DNA of 64,000 bases. It comes from Bacillus solimangrovi (GTDB lineage: Bacteria; Bacillota; Bacilli; Bacillales; Bacillaceae_N). The notes beneath the pieces are model-generated. The model saw only the letters and a program-made list of their open reading frames with translations. It was not told where the DNA came from and ran no database searches. Location: contig NZ_MJEH01000063.1 of NCBI RefSeq assembly GCF_001742425.1, positions 62,001-126,000 on the forward strand, given 5' to 3'. The translations under genes and the position numbers were made by a program. Position 1 is the first letter of the stretch; every line of letters begins with the position of its first letter. Positions 1 to 8,039 of this stretch are shown here, piece by piece.

Positions 1-1
1 T

Positions 2-433
2 CAGTATATCTCTGCATTTGCAAAAGCAGGAGCAGATATTATTACTGTTCATGTAGAAGCGTGTACACATCTACATAGAACCATTCAGCTTATTAAGCAA
101 GAAGGAGTTAAAGCTGGTGTCGTTGTAAACCCTGCAACTCCTATTGAGTCTATTCAACATATCATTGCCGATGTAGATATGGTTTTATTAATGACAGTTA
201 ATCCAGGATTTGGTGGACAAAAGTTCATTGAATCTGTAGTACCAAAGATTAAACAAGTTAAAGAATTAGCAGATGCGACTGGTCGTGAGATAGAAATCGA
301 AGTAGATGGTGGAGTTAACATTGAAACAGCTAAGTTAGTTAAAGATGCTGGTGCGAACGTGCTCGTAGCTGGTTCAGCTGTTTTTAATAAAGAAGATAGA
401 AAGAAAGCAATTGAAGAAATTCGAAATGCATAA
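2..433 (+). CDS. rpe: Ribulose-phosphate 3-epimerase, 3' part
   Basis: C-terminal 143 residues of ribulose-5-phosphate 3-epimerase, which interconverts D-ribulose 5-phosphate and D-xylulose 5-phosphate in the cytosolic pentose phosphate pathway. The 5' end lies outside the window; the frame is open from base 2. Visible family motifs are the metal-ligand histidine in ITVHVEA, the loop [11 protein letters not shown], the metal-binding aspartate in EVDGGVN, and the phosphate-binding [12 protein letters not shown] near the C terminus. These are typical (beta/alpha)8-barrel epimerase signatures. A strong hairpin terminator follows the stop codon. In B. subtilis rpe follows rsgA and precedes thiN; thiN is not present here. 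Confidence 0.95.
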   Translation, partial: QYISAFAKAGADIITVHVEACTHLHRTIQLIKQEGVKAGVVVNPATPIESIQHIIADVDMVLLMTVNPGFGGQKFIESVVPKIKQVKELADATGREIEIEVDGGVNIETAKLVKDAGANVLVAGSAVFNKEDRKKAIEEIRNA

Positions 434-438
434 TTTAC

Positions 439-471
439 AAAACAGTTGTGGGATACCACAACTGTTTTTTT
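439..471 (+). terminator. Rho-independent terminator after rpe
   Basis: Perfect 11-bp stem (441-451 with 456-466), 4-base GATA loop, and a T run to 471. It lies 7 bases after the rpe stop codon and separates rpe from spoVM. Confidence 0.93.
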
Positions 472-481
472 CATGTGAAGT

Positions 482-511
482 GATCATTTTTTAAGTTATG
501 GAGCATACAAT
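482..511 (+). promoter_or_regulatory. Putative SigE promoter of spoVM
   Basis: The octamer CATACAAT at 504-511 is a perfect match to the Bacillus SigE -10 element CATACAmT. Fifteen bases upstream, GATCATT (482-488) resembles the SigE -35 element kmATATT (5 of 7). It follows the rpe terminator and gives a leader of about 120 bases before spoVM. SpoVM is known to be made in the mother cell under SigE, so sequence and biology agree. The start site itself is inferred. Confidence 0.75.
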
Positions 512-639
512 GAGGATAAGAAACGATTCATAATGACCTATAACCTAGTGTTGAGTTCTGCTCAACTAAATTTGTAATTATTATCAATTATAGCGTATTG
601 AAAAGTCCAATAGGTATGGCTTTTAAAGGAGGGGGAAAG

Positions 640-720
640 ATGAAGTTTTATACAATTAAGTTGCCGAAATTTCTCGGTGGGATGGTCCGTGCTCTTCTTG
701 GGACGTTTAAGAAAGAATAG
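640..720 (+). CDS. spoVM: Stage V sporulation protein M (26 aa)
   Basis: A 26-codon gene encoding the amphipathic helix that recognises the curved forespore outer membrane and anchors SpoIVA, the base of the spore coat; it is also required for cortex formation. The translation begins MKFYTIKLPKFLGG and ends GTFKKE. It has the exact family length, the conserved Pro9 that keeps the helix shallow in the membrane, and differs from the B. subtilis protein by conservative changes. AAAGGAGGGGG at 624-634 is a strong ribosome-binding site, 5 bases before the ATG. It is alone between the rpe terminator and convergent rpmB, with a SigE-like promoter upstream. It marks the organism as a spore former. 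Confidence 0.96.
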   Translation: MKFYTIKLPKFLGGMVRALLGTFKKE

Positions 721-749
721 GTGTTTGCTACAAGCAATACCTTAATTAT

Positions 750-791
750 TTTTGTTGGCTCATCAATATTATCATTGGTGAGCCAACAAAA
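750..791. repeat. Long inverted repeat between spoVM and rpmB
   Basis: A 13-bp perfect stem (750-762 with 779-791), extendable by about five more pairs inside with one G-U. Neither strand carries a T run directly after the 3' arm, so it is not a standard intrinsic terminator, though it may end or stabilise the spoVM transcript. Confidence 0.7.
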
Positions 792-856
792 GATAAGTAT
801 ATTATGAATGCCTACGGGTTTATGGTTAGACACCTTTGAGTGAAATATCTATATAA

Positions 857-900
857 AAACAAAAGCACCAATTTCAATATGAAATGAAATTGGTGCTTTC
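857..900 (-). terminator. Rho-independent terminator of rpmB
   Basis: On the minus strand a stem of about 15 bp (the arms read GAAAGCACCAATTTCA and its complement) is followed by TTTTGTTTTTAT. It lies 10 bases past the rpmB stop. Confidence 0.9.
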
Positions 901-909
901 CTATGTCTA

Positions 910-1098
910 TTAAACGCGTTCTACTTTTCCAGATTTTAGCGCACGAGCAGAAACGTATACACGTTTTGGTTTACCATCAACCATGATACGTACCTTTTGA
1001 AGGTTCGCACCGAACTTGCGCTTAGAAGCGTTCATTGCGTGAGAACGGTTTTGGCCAGAACGACCTTTACGTCCAGTAACAACACACTTTTTAGGCAT
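910..1098 (-). CDS. rpmB: Large ribosomal subunit protein bL28
   Basis: A 62-residue ribosomal protein bL28, part of the 50S subunit near the E site. The protein starts [20 protein letters not shown], with the lysine/arginine-rich, zinc-type N terminus of the CXXC family reduced to a single cysteine, and ends [11 protein letters not shown]. Length equals the Bacillus homologue. On the minus strand AAGGAGGG sits 7 bases before the ATG. It is the only confident minus-strand gene in the window and is transcribed divergently from yloU and convergently with spoVM. Confidence 0.97.
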   Translation of the reverse strand: MPKKCVVTGRKGRSGQNRSHAMNASKRKFGANLQKVRIMVDGKPKRVYVSARALKSGKVERV

Positions 1099-1340
1099 GA
1101 CTTTCCCTCCTTGTGTTCCATAAGCAAATGCTCACTTAAATAATCATAATAAAATTACGCATACAACAAAATAAAATATCAAGGTGAACACCTTGACATT
1201 CCTTGTTTATTTTAATGCATTTTTAAGTACAGGTCAATGTAAAAGAATGATATGATGTGAAATTTACTTTCAATAAGGCAACTCTTATAGTAAAATGACG
1301 ATAGTTACAGCTCTATTATAAATTAAAAGGGGGCTTTTCG

Positions 1341-1703
1341 ATGTCCATTGAAATGAAAACCGAGCATGGAACAATTGATATATCAAATGAGGTCATTGCG
1401 TCGATTGCTGGAGGAGCAGCAGTTGATTGTTACGGTATCGTAGGAATGGCTTCGAAAAAACAACTAAAAGATGGGTTGTCAGAAATCTTAAGAAAAGAGA
1501 ATTTTACAAAGGGTGTTATCGTACGACGTAATGAAGAAGATTTGTGTATTGATATGTACATTATCGTCAGTTACGGTACAAAGATTTCTGAAGTCGCACA
1601 TAATGTGCAAACTAAAGTGAAATATACATTGGACAAAACATTAGGTTTGTCTGTAGATTCGATCAACATTTTCGTACAAGGAGTACGTGTTTCGAATCTG
1701 TAA
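1341..1703 (+). CDS. yloU: Asp23/Gls24 family envelope stress protein YloU
   Basis: A 120-residue Asp23/Gls24-family protein. Members are small, abundant and often tied to cell-envelope or alkaline stress; the molecular role of YloU is not settled. Visible features are the family start TEHGTIDISNEVIASIAGGA, the segment DCYGIVGMAS and the conserved end DSINIFVQGVRV. AAAAGGGGG precedes the ATG. It lies 22 bases upstream of the likely start of fakA (yloV); this pairing is conserved in Firmicutes and suggests co-transcription, but gives no function. Confidence 0.93.
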   Translation: MSIEMKTEHGTIDISNEVIASIAGGAAVDCYGIVGMASKKQLKDGLSEILRKENFTKGVIVRRNEEDLCIDMYIIVSYGTKISEVAHNVQTKVKYTLDKTLGLSVDSINIFVQGVRVSNL

Positions 1704-1725
1704 GAGAGAGTTAGGAGGAAGACAT

Positions 1726-3408
1726 GTGACGATGAAGGATTTGGATGGGAAGCGTTTTGCAGAAATGATTGTATTAGCTGCAACGCATCTTTCCAATCAA
1801 GCAAAACAAATTGATGCTTTAAACGTATTTCCTGTCCCAGATGGAGATACGGGTACAAATATGAACTTATCAATGACTTCAGGTGCTAATGAAGTAAAAA
1901 AAGTAACTGAAGACCATGTTGGTAAGGTGGCCACTTCATTTGCAAGAGGTTTATTGATGGGTGCGCGTGGGAATTCTGGAGTAATTTTATCTCAATTATT
2001 CCGAGGTTTTGCAAAAGCGATTGAATCCAAAGAGAAAATTTCAGTCAAAGATTTTGCAAATGCCTTTGAAAATGGAAAAGAAACAGCTTATAAAGCTGTA
2101 ATGAAACCAGTAGAAGGAACAATTCTTACTGTTGCCAAAGATAGTGCAAAAAAAGCACAAGATCTTGCCATACAAACAGAGGATCTTATTGATTTAATGG
2201 AACAAGTGCTTGAAGAGGCGAAAGCATCATTAAATCGAACTCCTGATTTACTTCCAGTATTGAAAGAAGTTGGAGTAGTTGATAGTGGAGGACAAGGTCT
2301 CGTAGCCGTATATGAAGGTTTCTTACGTTCTCTAAAAGGTGAAGCATTACCGAAAGTATCAGCTACATCACCATCTATGGATGATCTTGTCAATGCAGAA
2401 CATCATAAATCTGCCCAAGCCCATATGGCAACTGAAGATATTGAATTCGGCTACTGTACAGAATTCATGGTGAAGTTCGAGCAGGATAAGATTGATGATA
2501 ATCCATTTGATGAAGGTGTTTTTCGTGAAAAGTTGAGTGAACATGGAGATTCATTATTAGTTGTTTCAGATGATGATCTTGTTAAAGTGCACATTCATGC
2601 TGAATTTCCAGGTGAAGTATTAACATACGCTCAAAAATATGGAAGCTTAATTAATACTAAAATTGAAAATATGCGTCAACAACATACATCTCTTCTTGAA
2701 GCTAGTGAAGAACCACCTACTGATATCGTTCAACCTAAAGCTAAATCTATGAAAGAATTTGGCATTGTTGCTGCAGCGATGGGAAGTGGTATTGCAGACT
2801 TATTAAGAAGTCTTGGGGTAGGTATCGTTGTAGAAGGTGGACAAACGATGAATCCAAGTACGGAAGATTTAGTACGAGCAATTGAAGAGACACACGCGAA
2901 GAATGTCATTATTCTACCGAACAATGGAAATATCGTCATGGCAGCGACACAGGCAGCTACAGTTGCTGAAGTAAATGTTGAGGTTGTACCATCTAAAACA
3001 ATTCCACAAGGTTTGAGAGCGTTATTATCATTTGATCATAATCTTTCTTTATCAGAAAATGCCGAAGCGATGAAAGAAGCACTTTCAGAAGTGAAAACAG
3101 GACAAATCACATATGCCGTACGTAATACGAATATCGATGGCATTGAACTTTCTGAAGGTGACTTTATGGGAATTGCAGACGGTAAGATTGTAACTAAGCA
3201 TGAAAAACAATTAGAAGCTGCAAAGAAATTGTTATCAATTTTAATTGATGATGAGAGTGAAATTGTAACCGTTCTTCAAGGTGAGGGTGGAAATGCAGAT
3301 GAAATAGAAGAATTAACAGCATTTGTAGAAGATACATTTGAAGATGTAGAAGTTGAAGTCCATGTGGGGAAACAACCTCTATATAGTTATATCTTTGCAG
3401 TAGAGTAA
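1726..3408 (+). CDS. fakA: Fatty acid kinase ATP-binding subunit FakA (YloV)
   Basis: A 560-residue protein of the YloV/FakA family. FakA supplies ATP for phosphorylation of exogenous fatty acids held by a FakB (DegV-family) partner, giving acyl-phosphate for phospholipid synthesis. The N-terminal DhaL-type kinase domain (about residues 1-200) shows NVFPVPDGDTGTNMN with metal-binding aspartates and GARGNSGVILSQ. The rest is the family middle and C-terminal region ending GKQPLYSYIFAVE. I chose the GTG at 1726: AGGAGGA lies 6 bases upstream and the N terminus then matches the B. subtilis length. An ATG two codons later is the alternative. No fakB is in the window. A terminator follows. Confidence 0.92.
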   Translation: MTMKDLDGKRFAEMIVLAATHLSNQAKQIDALNVFPVPDGDTGTNMNLSMTSGANEVKKVTEDHVGKVATSFARGLLMGARGNSGVILSQLFRGFAKAIESKEKISVKDFANAFENGKETAYKAVMKPVEGTILTVAKDSAKKAQDLAIQTEDLIDLMEQVLEEAKASLNRTPDLLPVLKEVGVVDSGGQGLVAVYEGFLRSLKGEALPKVSATSPSMDDLVNAEHHKSAQAHMATEDIEFGYCTEFMVKFEQDKIDDNPFDEGVFREKLSEHGDSLLVVSDDDLVKVHIHAEFPGEVLTYAQKYGSLINTKIENMRQQHTSLLEASEEPPTDIVQPKAKSMKEFGIVAAAMGSGIADLLRSLGVGIVVEGGQTMNPSTEDLVRAIEETHAKNVIILPNNGNIVMAATQAATVAEVNVEVVPSKTIPQGLRALLSFDHNLSLSENAEAMKEALSEVKTGQITYAVRNTNIDGIELSEGDFMGIADGKIVTKHEKQLEAAKKLLSILIDDESEIVTVLQGEGGNADEIEELTAFVEDTFEDVEVEVHVGKQPLYSYIFAVE

Positions 3409-3436
3409 AAAGAAGGGGATAACCCTTCTTTTTCTC
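3406..3436 (+). terminator. Terminator after fakA
   Basis: AAAAAGAAGGGG pairs with CCCTTCTTTTT across a short loop; the T-rich 3' arm continues into TCTCTC. It overlaps the fakA stop codon. Confidence 0.85.
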
Positions 3437-3610
3437 TCTAAAGAATTAATATTGACATGAGAGATTTGTTAGTGATTCTCAGGGCATGAACTTAAAAGTA
3501 TATTAGTAAAGGAATAACTTTTGTTTGATTAAATTGAAGTTGGTGCGCTGCTCCACAGTAATATAAAATAATAAGATTTTAAAAGCTTACAGAAACAAGG
3601 GGAGAAGGCA

Positions 3611-4273
3611 ATGAAATATAAAAGCGTCTTTGATATTATTGGTCCAGTAATGATTGGACCTTCAAGTTCGCATACAGCAGGAGCTGCAAGAATCGGCCGT
3701 GTTGCACGTTCATTGTTCGGCAGAAAACCAACTTGGGCAACGATTTCATTTTATGGCTCTTTTGCAAATACGTATAGAGGACACGGTACAGATGTAGCGA
3801 TCATAGGTGGGATATTAGATTTTGATACGCATGATGAGCGAATTATTCACGCATTGACGTTAGCTGAAAGAGATAGTATAAAAGTAGAGTTTATCGAGGA
3901 AGAGGCAGTCCCTATCCACCCTAATACTGCAAGGGTGAGAATTGGTGATCAAGACGGAGAGCTAGAACTTGTAGGGATTTCGATTGGTGGAGGTAAAATT
4001 CAGATTACTGAACTGAATGGCTTCGATTTAAAGTTATCTGGTAATCATCCAGCGTTGTTAGTGATGCATAATGACCGCTATGGGGCAATCGCAGGTGTTG
4101 CGAATGTGTTGGCTAAATATGAGATCAATATCGGTCATATGGAAGTATCACGCAAAGAGAAAGGTGAGAAAGCACTAATGACCATAGAAGTTGACCAAAT
4201 GGTTGAAGAGAAGTTGCTAACTGAATTAACTGAACTTCCTAACATTTTGCAAGTGACAAAGATTGTTGATTAG
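3611..4273 (+). CDS. sdaAB: L-serine dehydratase, iron-sulfur-dependent, beta subunit
   Basis: A 220-residue beta subunit of the two-chain L-serine dehydratase, which with SdaAA deaminates L-serine to pyruvate and ammonia. The N-terminal half carries the signature IGPVMIGPSSSHTAGAARIG. The C-terminal segment from about residue 148 (HPALLVMHNDRYGAIAGVAN) is an ACT domain, which in this family can bind serine. Length is normal. AAGGGGAGAAGG precedes the ATG. The alpha subunit gene starts 140 bases downstream. Confidence 0.95.
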   Translation: MKYKSVFDIIGPVMIGPSSSHTAGAARIGRVARSLFGRKPTWATISFYGSFANTYRGHGTDVAIIGGILDFDTHDERIIHALTLAERDSIKVEFIEEEAVPIHPNTARVRIGDQDGELELVGISIGGGKIQITELNGFDLKLSGNHPALLVMHNDRYGAIAGVANVLAKYEINIGHMEVSRKEKGEKALMTIEVDQMVEEKLLTELTELPNILQVTKIVD

Positions 4274-4281
4274 ACCCCTTA

Positions 4282-4305
4282 TTTGATGATAGCGTTTTCA
4301 TCAAA
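4282..4305 (+). repeat. Hairpin between sdaAB and sdaAA
   Basis: An 8-bp perfect stem (TTTGATGA with TCATCAAA) with an 8-base loop and no T run. It could be an attenuating or RNA-stabilising structure between the two subunit genes; this is weak evidence. Confidence 0.45.
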
Positions 4306-4413
4306 AGTATTGGTTGTAAAATAAAATTAAATATGAGTTAGTTGTTTAGTATTCATTAAATGCCATACTCGTTCTAGGTTTATGAACAAGTATTTTAGAG
4401 GAGCGATCGACAT

Positions 4414-5289
4414 ATGTTTCGTAACGTTAGAGAGTTAGTAGAAATGGCAGTAGACAAAAATGTTCCCATATCTGAAGTGATGATTTTACAAGAAATTGAA
4501 GTGCGTGGTTGTACACGTGATGAGGTTGTTTCTAAAATGGATACAAATCTTAAAGTAATGGAACAAGCTGTGGAACGTGGTATTGCAGGTGTGAAATCAC
4601 ACTCAGGTTTAACTGGAGGTGCAGCACGGCAGTTACGAGAATATATGAATAGTGGGAAAATGCTTTCAGGTGAAACTATTCTTGATGCGGTGAGTAAAGC
4701 GATGGCAACAAATGAAGTAAACGCAGCGATGGGTACAATTTGTGCAACACCTACAGCAGGCTCCGCAGGCGTAGTTCCAGGAACATTATTTGCTGTTATA
4801 GAAAAATTAAATCCAACTCGTGAACAGATGATCCGTTTCTTATTTACTTCAGGTGCATTTGGATTTGTTGTAGCGAATAATGCTTCAATTTCCGGAGCTG
4901 CTGGTGGTTGTCAAGCTGAGGTTGGATCAGCAGCAGGTATGGCTTCAGCTGCAATTGTTGAGATGGCTGGTGGCACACCACAACAAAGTGCTGAGGCGAT
5001 GGCGATTACGTTGAAAAACATGCTCGGACTCGTATGTGATCCTGTTGCGGGTTTAGTGGAAGTGCCATGTGTTAAACGAAATGCAATGGGTGCAGCTAAT
5101 GCAATGGTTGCTGCAGACATGGCACTTGCTGGTATTACGAGTACGATTCCGTGTGATGAGGTTATTGAAGCAATGTTTCGAATCGGACAAAGTATGTCAG
5201 ATACATTAAAGGAAACAGCACAAGGAGGGTTGGCGGCGACACCGACAGGAAAACGCTTAGCAGAGGAAATCTTCGGCAAGTCGCAATAA
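4414..5289 (+). CDS. sdaAA: L-serine dehydratase, iron-sulfur-dependent, alpha subunit
   Basis: A 291-residue catalytic subunit of the [4Fe-4S] L-serine dehydratase. The cysteines expected to hold the cluster are visible in MGTICATPTAGSAG, SGAAGGCQAEVGSA and GLVCDPVAGLVEVPC. The glycine/alanine-rich active-site segments and the end TPTGKRLAEEIFG fit the family. A ribosome-binding site GAGGAG lies about 9 bases before the ATG. It follows the beta subunit, as in Bacillus; recG begins 5 bases after its stop codon, so the two genes are probably co-transcribed. Confidence 0.95.
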   Translation: MFRNVRELVEMAVDKNVPISEVMILQEIEVRGCTRDEVVSKMDTNLKVMEQAVERGIAGVKSHSGLTGGAARQLREYMNSGKMLSGETILDAVSKAMATNEVNAAMGTICATPTAGSAGVVPGTLFAVIEKLNPTREQMIRFLFTSGAFGFVVANNASISGAAGGCQAEVGSAAGMASAAIVEMAGGTPQQSAEAMAITLKNMLGLVCDPVAGLVEVPCVKRNAMGAANAMVAADMALAGITSTIPCDEVIEAMFRIGQSMSDTLKETAQGGLAATPTGKRLAEEIFGKSQ

Positions 5290-5294
5290 AACAA

Positions 5295-7343
5295 TTGGTA
5301 CGATTATCAGAACAATCAATTGAACATATAAAAGGAATTGGCAAAGAGACGGCGAATACTCTTGCTAAAGTAGGCATAACAAATGTCCAAGCTCTATTAG
5401 AGTATTTTCCATACCGTTATGAAGATTATCGTTTGAAAGACTTAGAAGATGTAAAACATGATGATCGCGTAACAGTTGAAGGGGAGGTTCATAGTGAGCC
5501 GGTTCTTCGTTATTTTGGTAAGAAAAAATCTCGATTAACACTACGAGTATTAGTTGGACGTTATTTGATTACTGCCGTATTCTTTAATCGACCTTATGTG
5601 AAACGTCAAATCACAATTGGTGATACTGTAACTTTGACTGGTAAATGGGATAAGCATCGTCAAACTTTAAATGTGTCGGAGATTAAAAGCGGTGAAGTGA
5701 AACGAAAAAATGACTACGAGCCTGTCTATCATGTTAAGGATAAGTTAACTGTAAAAGGTTTAACTAGGTATATAGACGCTGCATTCAAAATGTATGGAGA
5801 CAAAATTGAAGAAACATTACCTAATGAATTTCTCAGTACTTATAAATTGCCAGATAAGGCAAAAGCAATGTATGAGATGCATTTTCCGGCTAATGCAGAA
5901 AGTGTAAAACATGCAAGAAGGCGATTTGTATATGAAGAATTTCTCCAATTTCAATTGAAAATGCAAATGATTCGAAAGTTCGAAAGAGAACAAACAAAGG
6001 GATCGGCAGTTAAATACGATCAAACTAAGTTAACTGCTTTTATAGAGCAATTACCGTTTCCATTAACGTCAGCACAAGATCGCGTTGTTCAAGAAATCTT
6101 ATTTGATATGGGTTCGCATTATCGGATGAATCGTTTGCTTCAAGGTGATGTCGGTTCTGGTAAGACTGTAGTAGCAGCAATAGCTTTATTTGCTGCTGTA
6201 ACAGCAGGTTTACAAGGAGCGCTTATGGTACCAACAGAAATTCTTGCAGAACAGCATGTGGCATCGCTAAAGCAATTGTTAGAGCCTTGTGGTTTAAATG
6301 TTGAGTTATTGACAAGTTCAGTTAAAGGAAAACGGCGTAGAGAATTATTGGAGGCTTCTGCTGCTGGACAAATTGATATAATCATTGGCACACATGCACT
6401 TATTCAAGATGAAGTATTGTTTCAATCGTTAGGTCTTGTTATAACGGATGAACAGCACAGATTTGGGGTTGAACAGCGTAAAGCATTAAGGGAAAAAGGT
6501 GAAAGTCCAGATGTATTATTCATGACAGCGACTCCCATTCCGAGAACATTAGCGATTACGGCATTTGGAGATATGGATGTATCCATAATTGATGAGATGC
6601 CAGCAGGAAGAAAGCCAATTGAAACGTATTGGACGAAACCAGACATGCTAGAGAGAATCTTAAATTTTGTTTCTAAAGAGATCAAGCAAGGTAGACAAGC
6701 ATATGTCATTTGTCCGCTAATCGAAGAAAGTGAGAAGCTTGATGTACAAAATGCAATTGATGTACATGCTCAATTAACTGCATATTATCATGAAACGATT
6801 CAAGTTGGCTTAATGCATGGTCGCCTATCAGCGCAAGAGAAAGATGAGGTCATGCAACAATTTAGTCGAAATGAATGTCAAATACTTGTGTCAACAACAG
6901 TTGTTGAGGTCGGAGTAAATGTTCCGAATGCTACCGTAATGGTTATCTATGATGCTGAACGATTTGGTCTTTCTCAATTACATCAGCTTAGAGGACGTGT
7001 TGGACGGGGAGATGTTCAATCTTATTGCATTTTACTCGCGGACCCAAAGTCAGACGTTGGGAAAGAGCGGATGAGAATTATGACAGAAACGAATGATGGG
7101 TTTGAGTTATCTGAACGAGATCTTGAACTTCGAGGACCAGGTGATTTCTTTGGTAAGAAGCAAAGTGGGATTCCTGAGTTTAAAGTCGCTGATATGGTGC
7201 ATGATTACCGTGCTCTCGAAATCGCAAGACAAGATGCATCTAAATTAATAGCATCTGATAATTTTTGGGAAGAACCGCGTTATGCCTCCTTACGTAATCA
7301 TTTAAATGAAACAGGTATCCTAAAAGGAGAGAAGCTGGATTAG
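5295..7343 (+). CDS. recG: ATP-dependent DNA helicase RecG
   Basis: A 682-residue branched-DNA translocase that regresses stalled replication forks and processes recombination intermediates. The N-terminal wedge domain contains an OB fold. Superfamily 2 helicase motifs follow: Walker A LLQGDVGSGKT near residue 283, DEQH in VITDEQHRFG, TATPIPRTLA (motif III), and QLRGRVGRG (motif VI), then the RecG end KVADMVHDYRALE. The only start that fits is TTG at 5295, 5 bases after sdaAA; no clear ribosome-binding site precedes it, so translational coupling is likely. The terminator stem overlaps the stop codon. Confidence 0.95.
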   Translation: MVRLSEQSIEHIKGIGKETANTLAKVGITNVQALLEYFPYRYEDYRLKDLEDVKHDDRVTVEGEVHSEPVLRYFGKKKSRLTLRVLVGRYLITAVFFNRPYVKRQITIGDTVTLTGKWDKHRQTLNVSEIKSGEVKRKNDYEPVYHVKDKLTVKGLTRYIDAAFKMYGDKIEETLPNEFLSTYKLPDKAKAMYEMHFPANAESVKHARRRFVYEEFLQFQLKMQMIRKFEREQTKGSAVKYDQTKLTAFIEQLPFPLTSAQDRVVQEILFDMGSHYRMNRLLQGDVGSGKTVVAAIALFAAVTAGLQGALMVPTEILAEQHVASLKQLLEPCGLNVELLTSSVKGKRRRELLEASAAGQIDIIIGTHALIQDEVLFQSLGLVITDEQHRFGVEQRKALREKGESPDVLFMTATPIPRTLAITAFGDMDVSIIDEMPAGRKPIETYWTKPDMLERILNFVSKEIKQGRQAYVICPLIEESEKLDVQNAIDVHAQLTAYYHETIQVGLMHGRLSAQEKDEVMQQFSRNECQILVSTTVVEVGVNVPNATVMVIYDAERFGLSQLHQLRGRVGRGDVQSYCILLADPKSDVGKERMRIMTETNDGFELSERDLELRGPGDFFGKKQSGIPEFKVADMVHDYRALEIARQDASKLIASDNFWEEPRYASLRNHLNETGILKGEKLD

Positions 7344-7371
7344 ATATCCTTGCAATCTCTCCTTTTTATTT
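7322..7371 (+). terminator. Terminator after recG
   Basis: AAAAGGAGAG (7322-7331) pairs with CTCTCCTTTT (7357-7366), with a small internal GGAT/ATCC hairpin and a T-rich tail. It includes the end of recG and isolates the next operon. Confidence 0.85.
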
Positions 7372-7382
7372 ATATACTACTA

Positions 7383-7411
7383 TTAGTACCTAGTCATAAA
7401 TATGTTATGAT
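7383..7411 (+). promoter_or_regulatory. fapR promoter with FapR operator
   Basis: TTAGTACCTAGTCATAA (7383-7399) matches the known Bacillus FapR operator TTAGTACCTGATACTAA exactly in the left half and partly in the right. It overlaps the expected -35 position of a SigA promoter whose extended -10 is TGTTATGAT (TATGAT at 7406-7411, 17-base spacer). This supports autoregulation of the fapR operon by FapR, relieved by malonyl-CoA as known in B. subtilis. Confidence 0.85.
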
Positions 7412-7454
7412 AAGTAAATTAAATATAAAGAAACAACCTCGGAAGGTGTAAAGG

Positions 7455-8039
7455 ATGAAACGTAATAAACAGGAAAGGCAGCAGTTGTTGCAGAAAACCA
7501 TTGGAATAACCCCTTTTATAACAGATGAAGAGTTAGCACAAAAGTTTTCTGTAAGTGTACAGACAATTCGCCTTGACCGAATGGAGCTTTCGATTCCTGA
7601 GCTTCGCGAGAGAATAAAACACGTTGCAAAACAACAATTGGATGAGGAAGTTAAGGCTTTGCCGATTGATGAGGTTATTGGTGAAATTGTCGATTTAGAA
7701 TTAGACGTAAGAGCACTCTCGATACTTGATATTCGTTCAGAACATGTCTTTTCAAGAAATAACATTGCTCGAGGCCACCACTTGTTTGCTCAAGCAAATT
7801 CACTTGCAGTTGCTGTGATTGATGGTGATTTGGCGTTAACAGCGAAAGCAAACATACATTTTACAAGACAAGTAAAATTAAGTGAACGTGTTGTAGCTAA
7901 GGCAAGTGTGAAAGAATCTTCGAGACAAACAGGACGAACAATTGTAGAGGTCGAGAGCTTCGTCGGAACGGAGCAGGTTTTTTCTGGAACTTTCGAAATG
8001 TACCGCTCGAACAATGCAAAGAAGGATGGATCTAAATGA
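7455..8039 (+). CDS. fapR: Transcription factor FapR, malonyl-CoA-responsive repressor
   Basis: A 194-residue repressor of fatty acid and phospholipid synthesis genes. Residues about 23-45 form a DeoR-like helix-turn-helix ([20 protein letters not shown]); the rest is the hot-dog fold effector domain that binds malonyl-CoA, with [10 protein letters not shown] and [19 protein letters not shown]. Length is close to the B. subtilis protein (188 aa). A FapR operator overlaps the promoter. The stop overlaps the plsX start by 4 bases (ATGA), so fapR-plsX are translationally coupled. Confidence 0.97.
   Translation: MKRNKQERQQLLQKTIGITPFITDEELAQKFSVSVQTIRLDRMELSIPELRERIKHVAKQQLDEEVKALPIDEVIGEIVDLELDVRALSILDIRSEHVFSRNNIARGHHLFAQANSLAVAVIDGDLALTAKANIHFTRQVKLSERVVAKASVKESSRQTGRTIVEVESFVGTEQVFSGTFEMYRSNNAKKDGSK

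Noticed and set aside
4911-5294. 127-codon minus-strand frame inside sdaAA
   Set aside because: Antisense to the conserved Fe-S subunit; no independent support.
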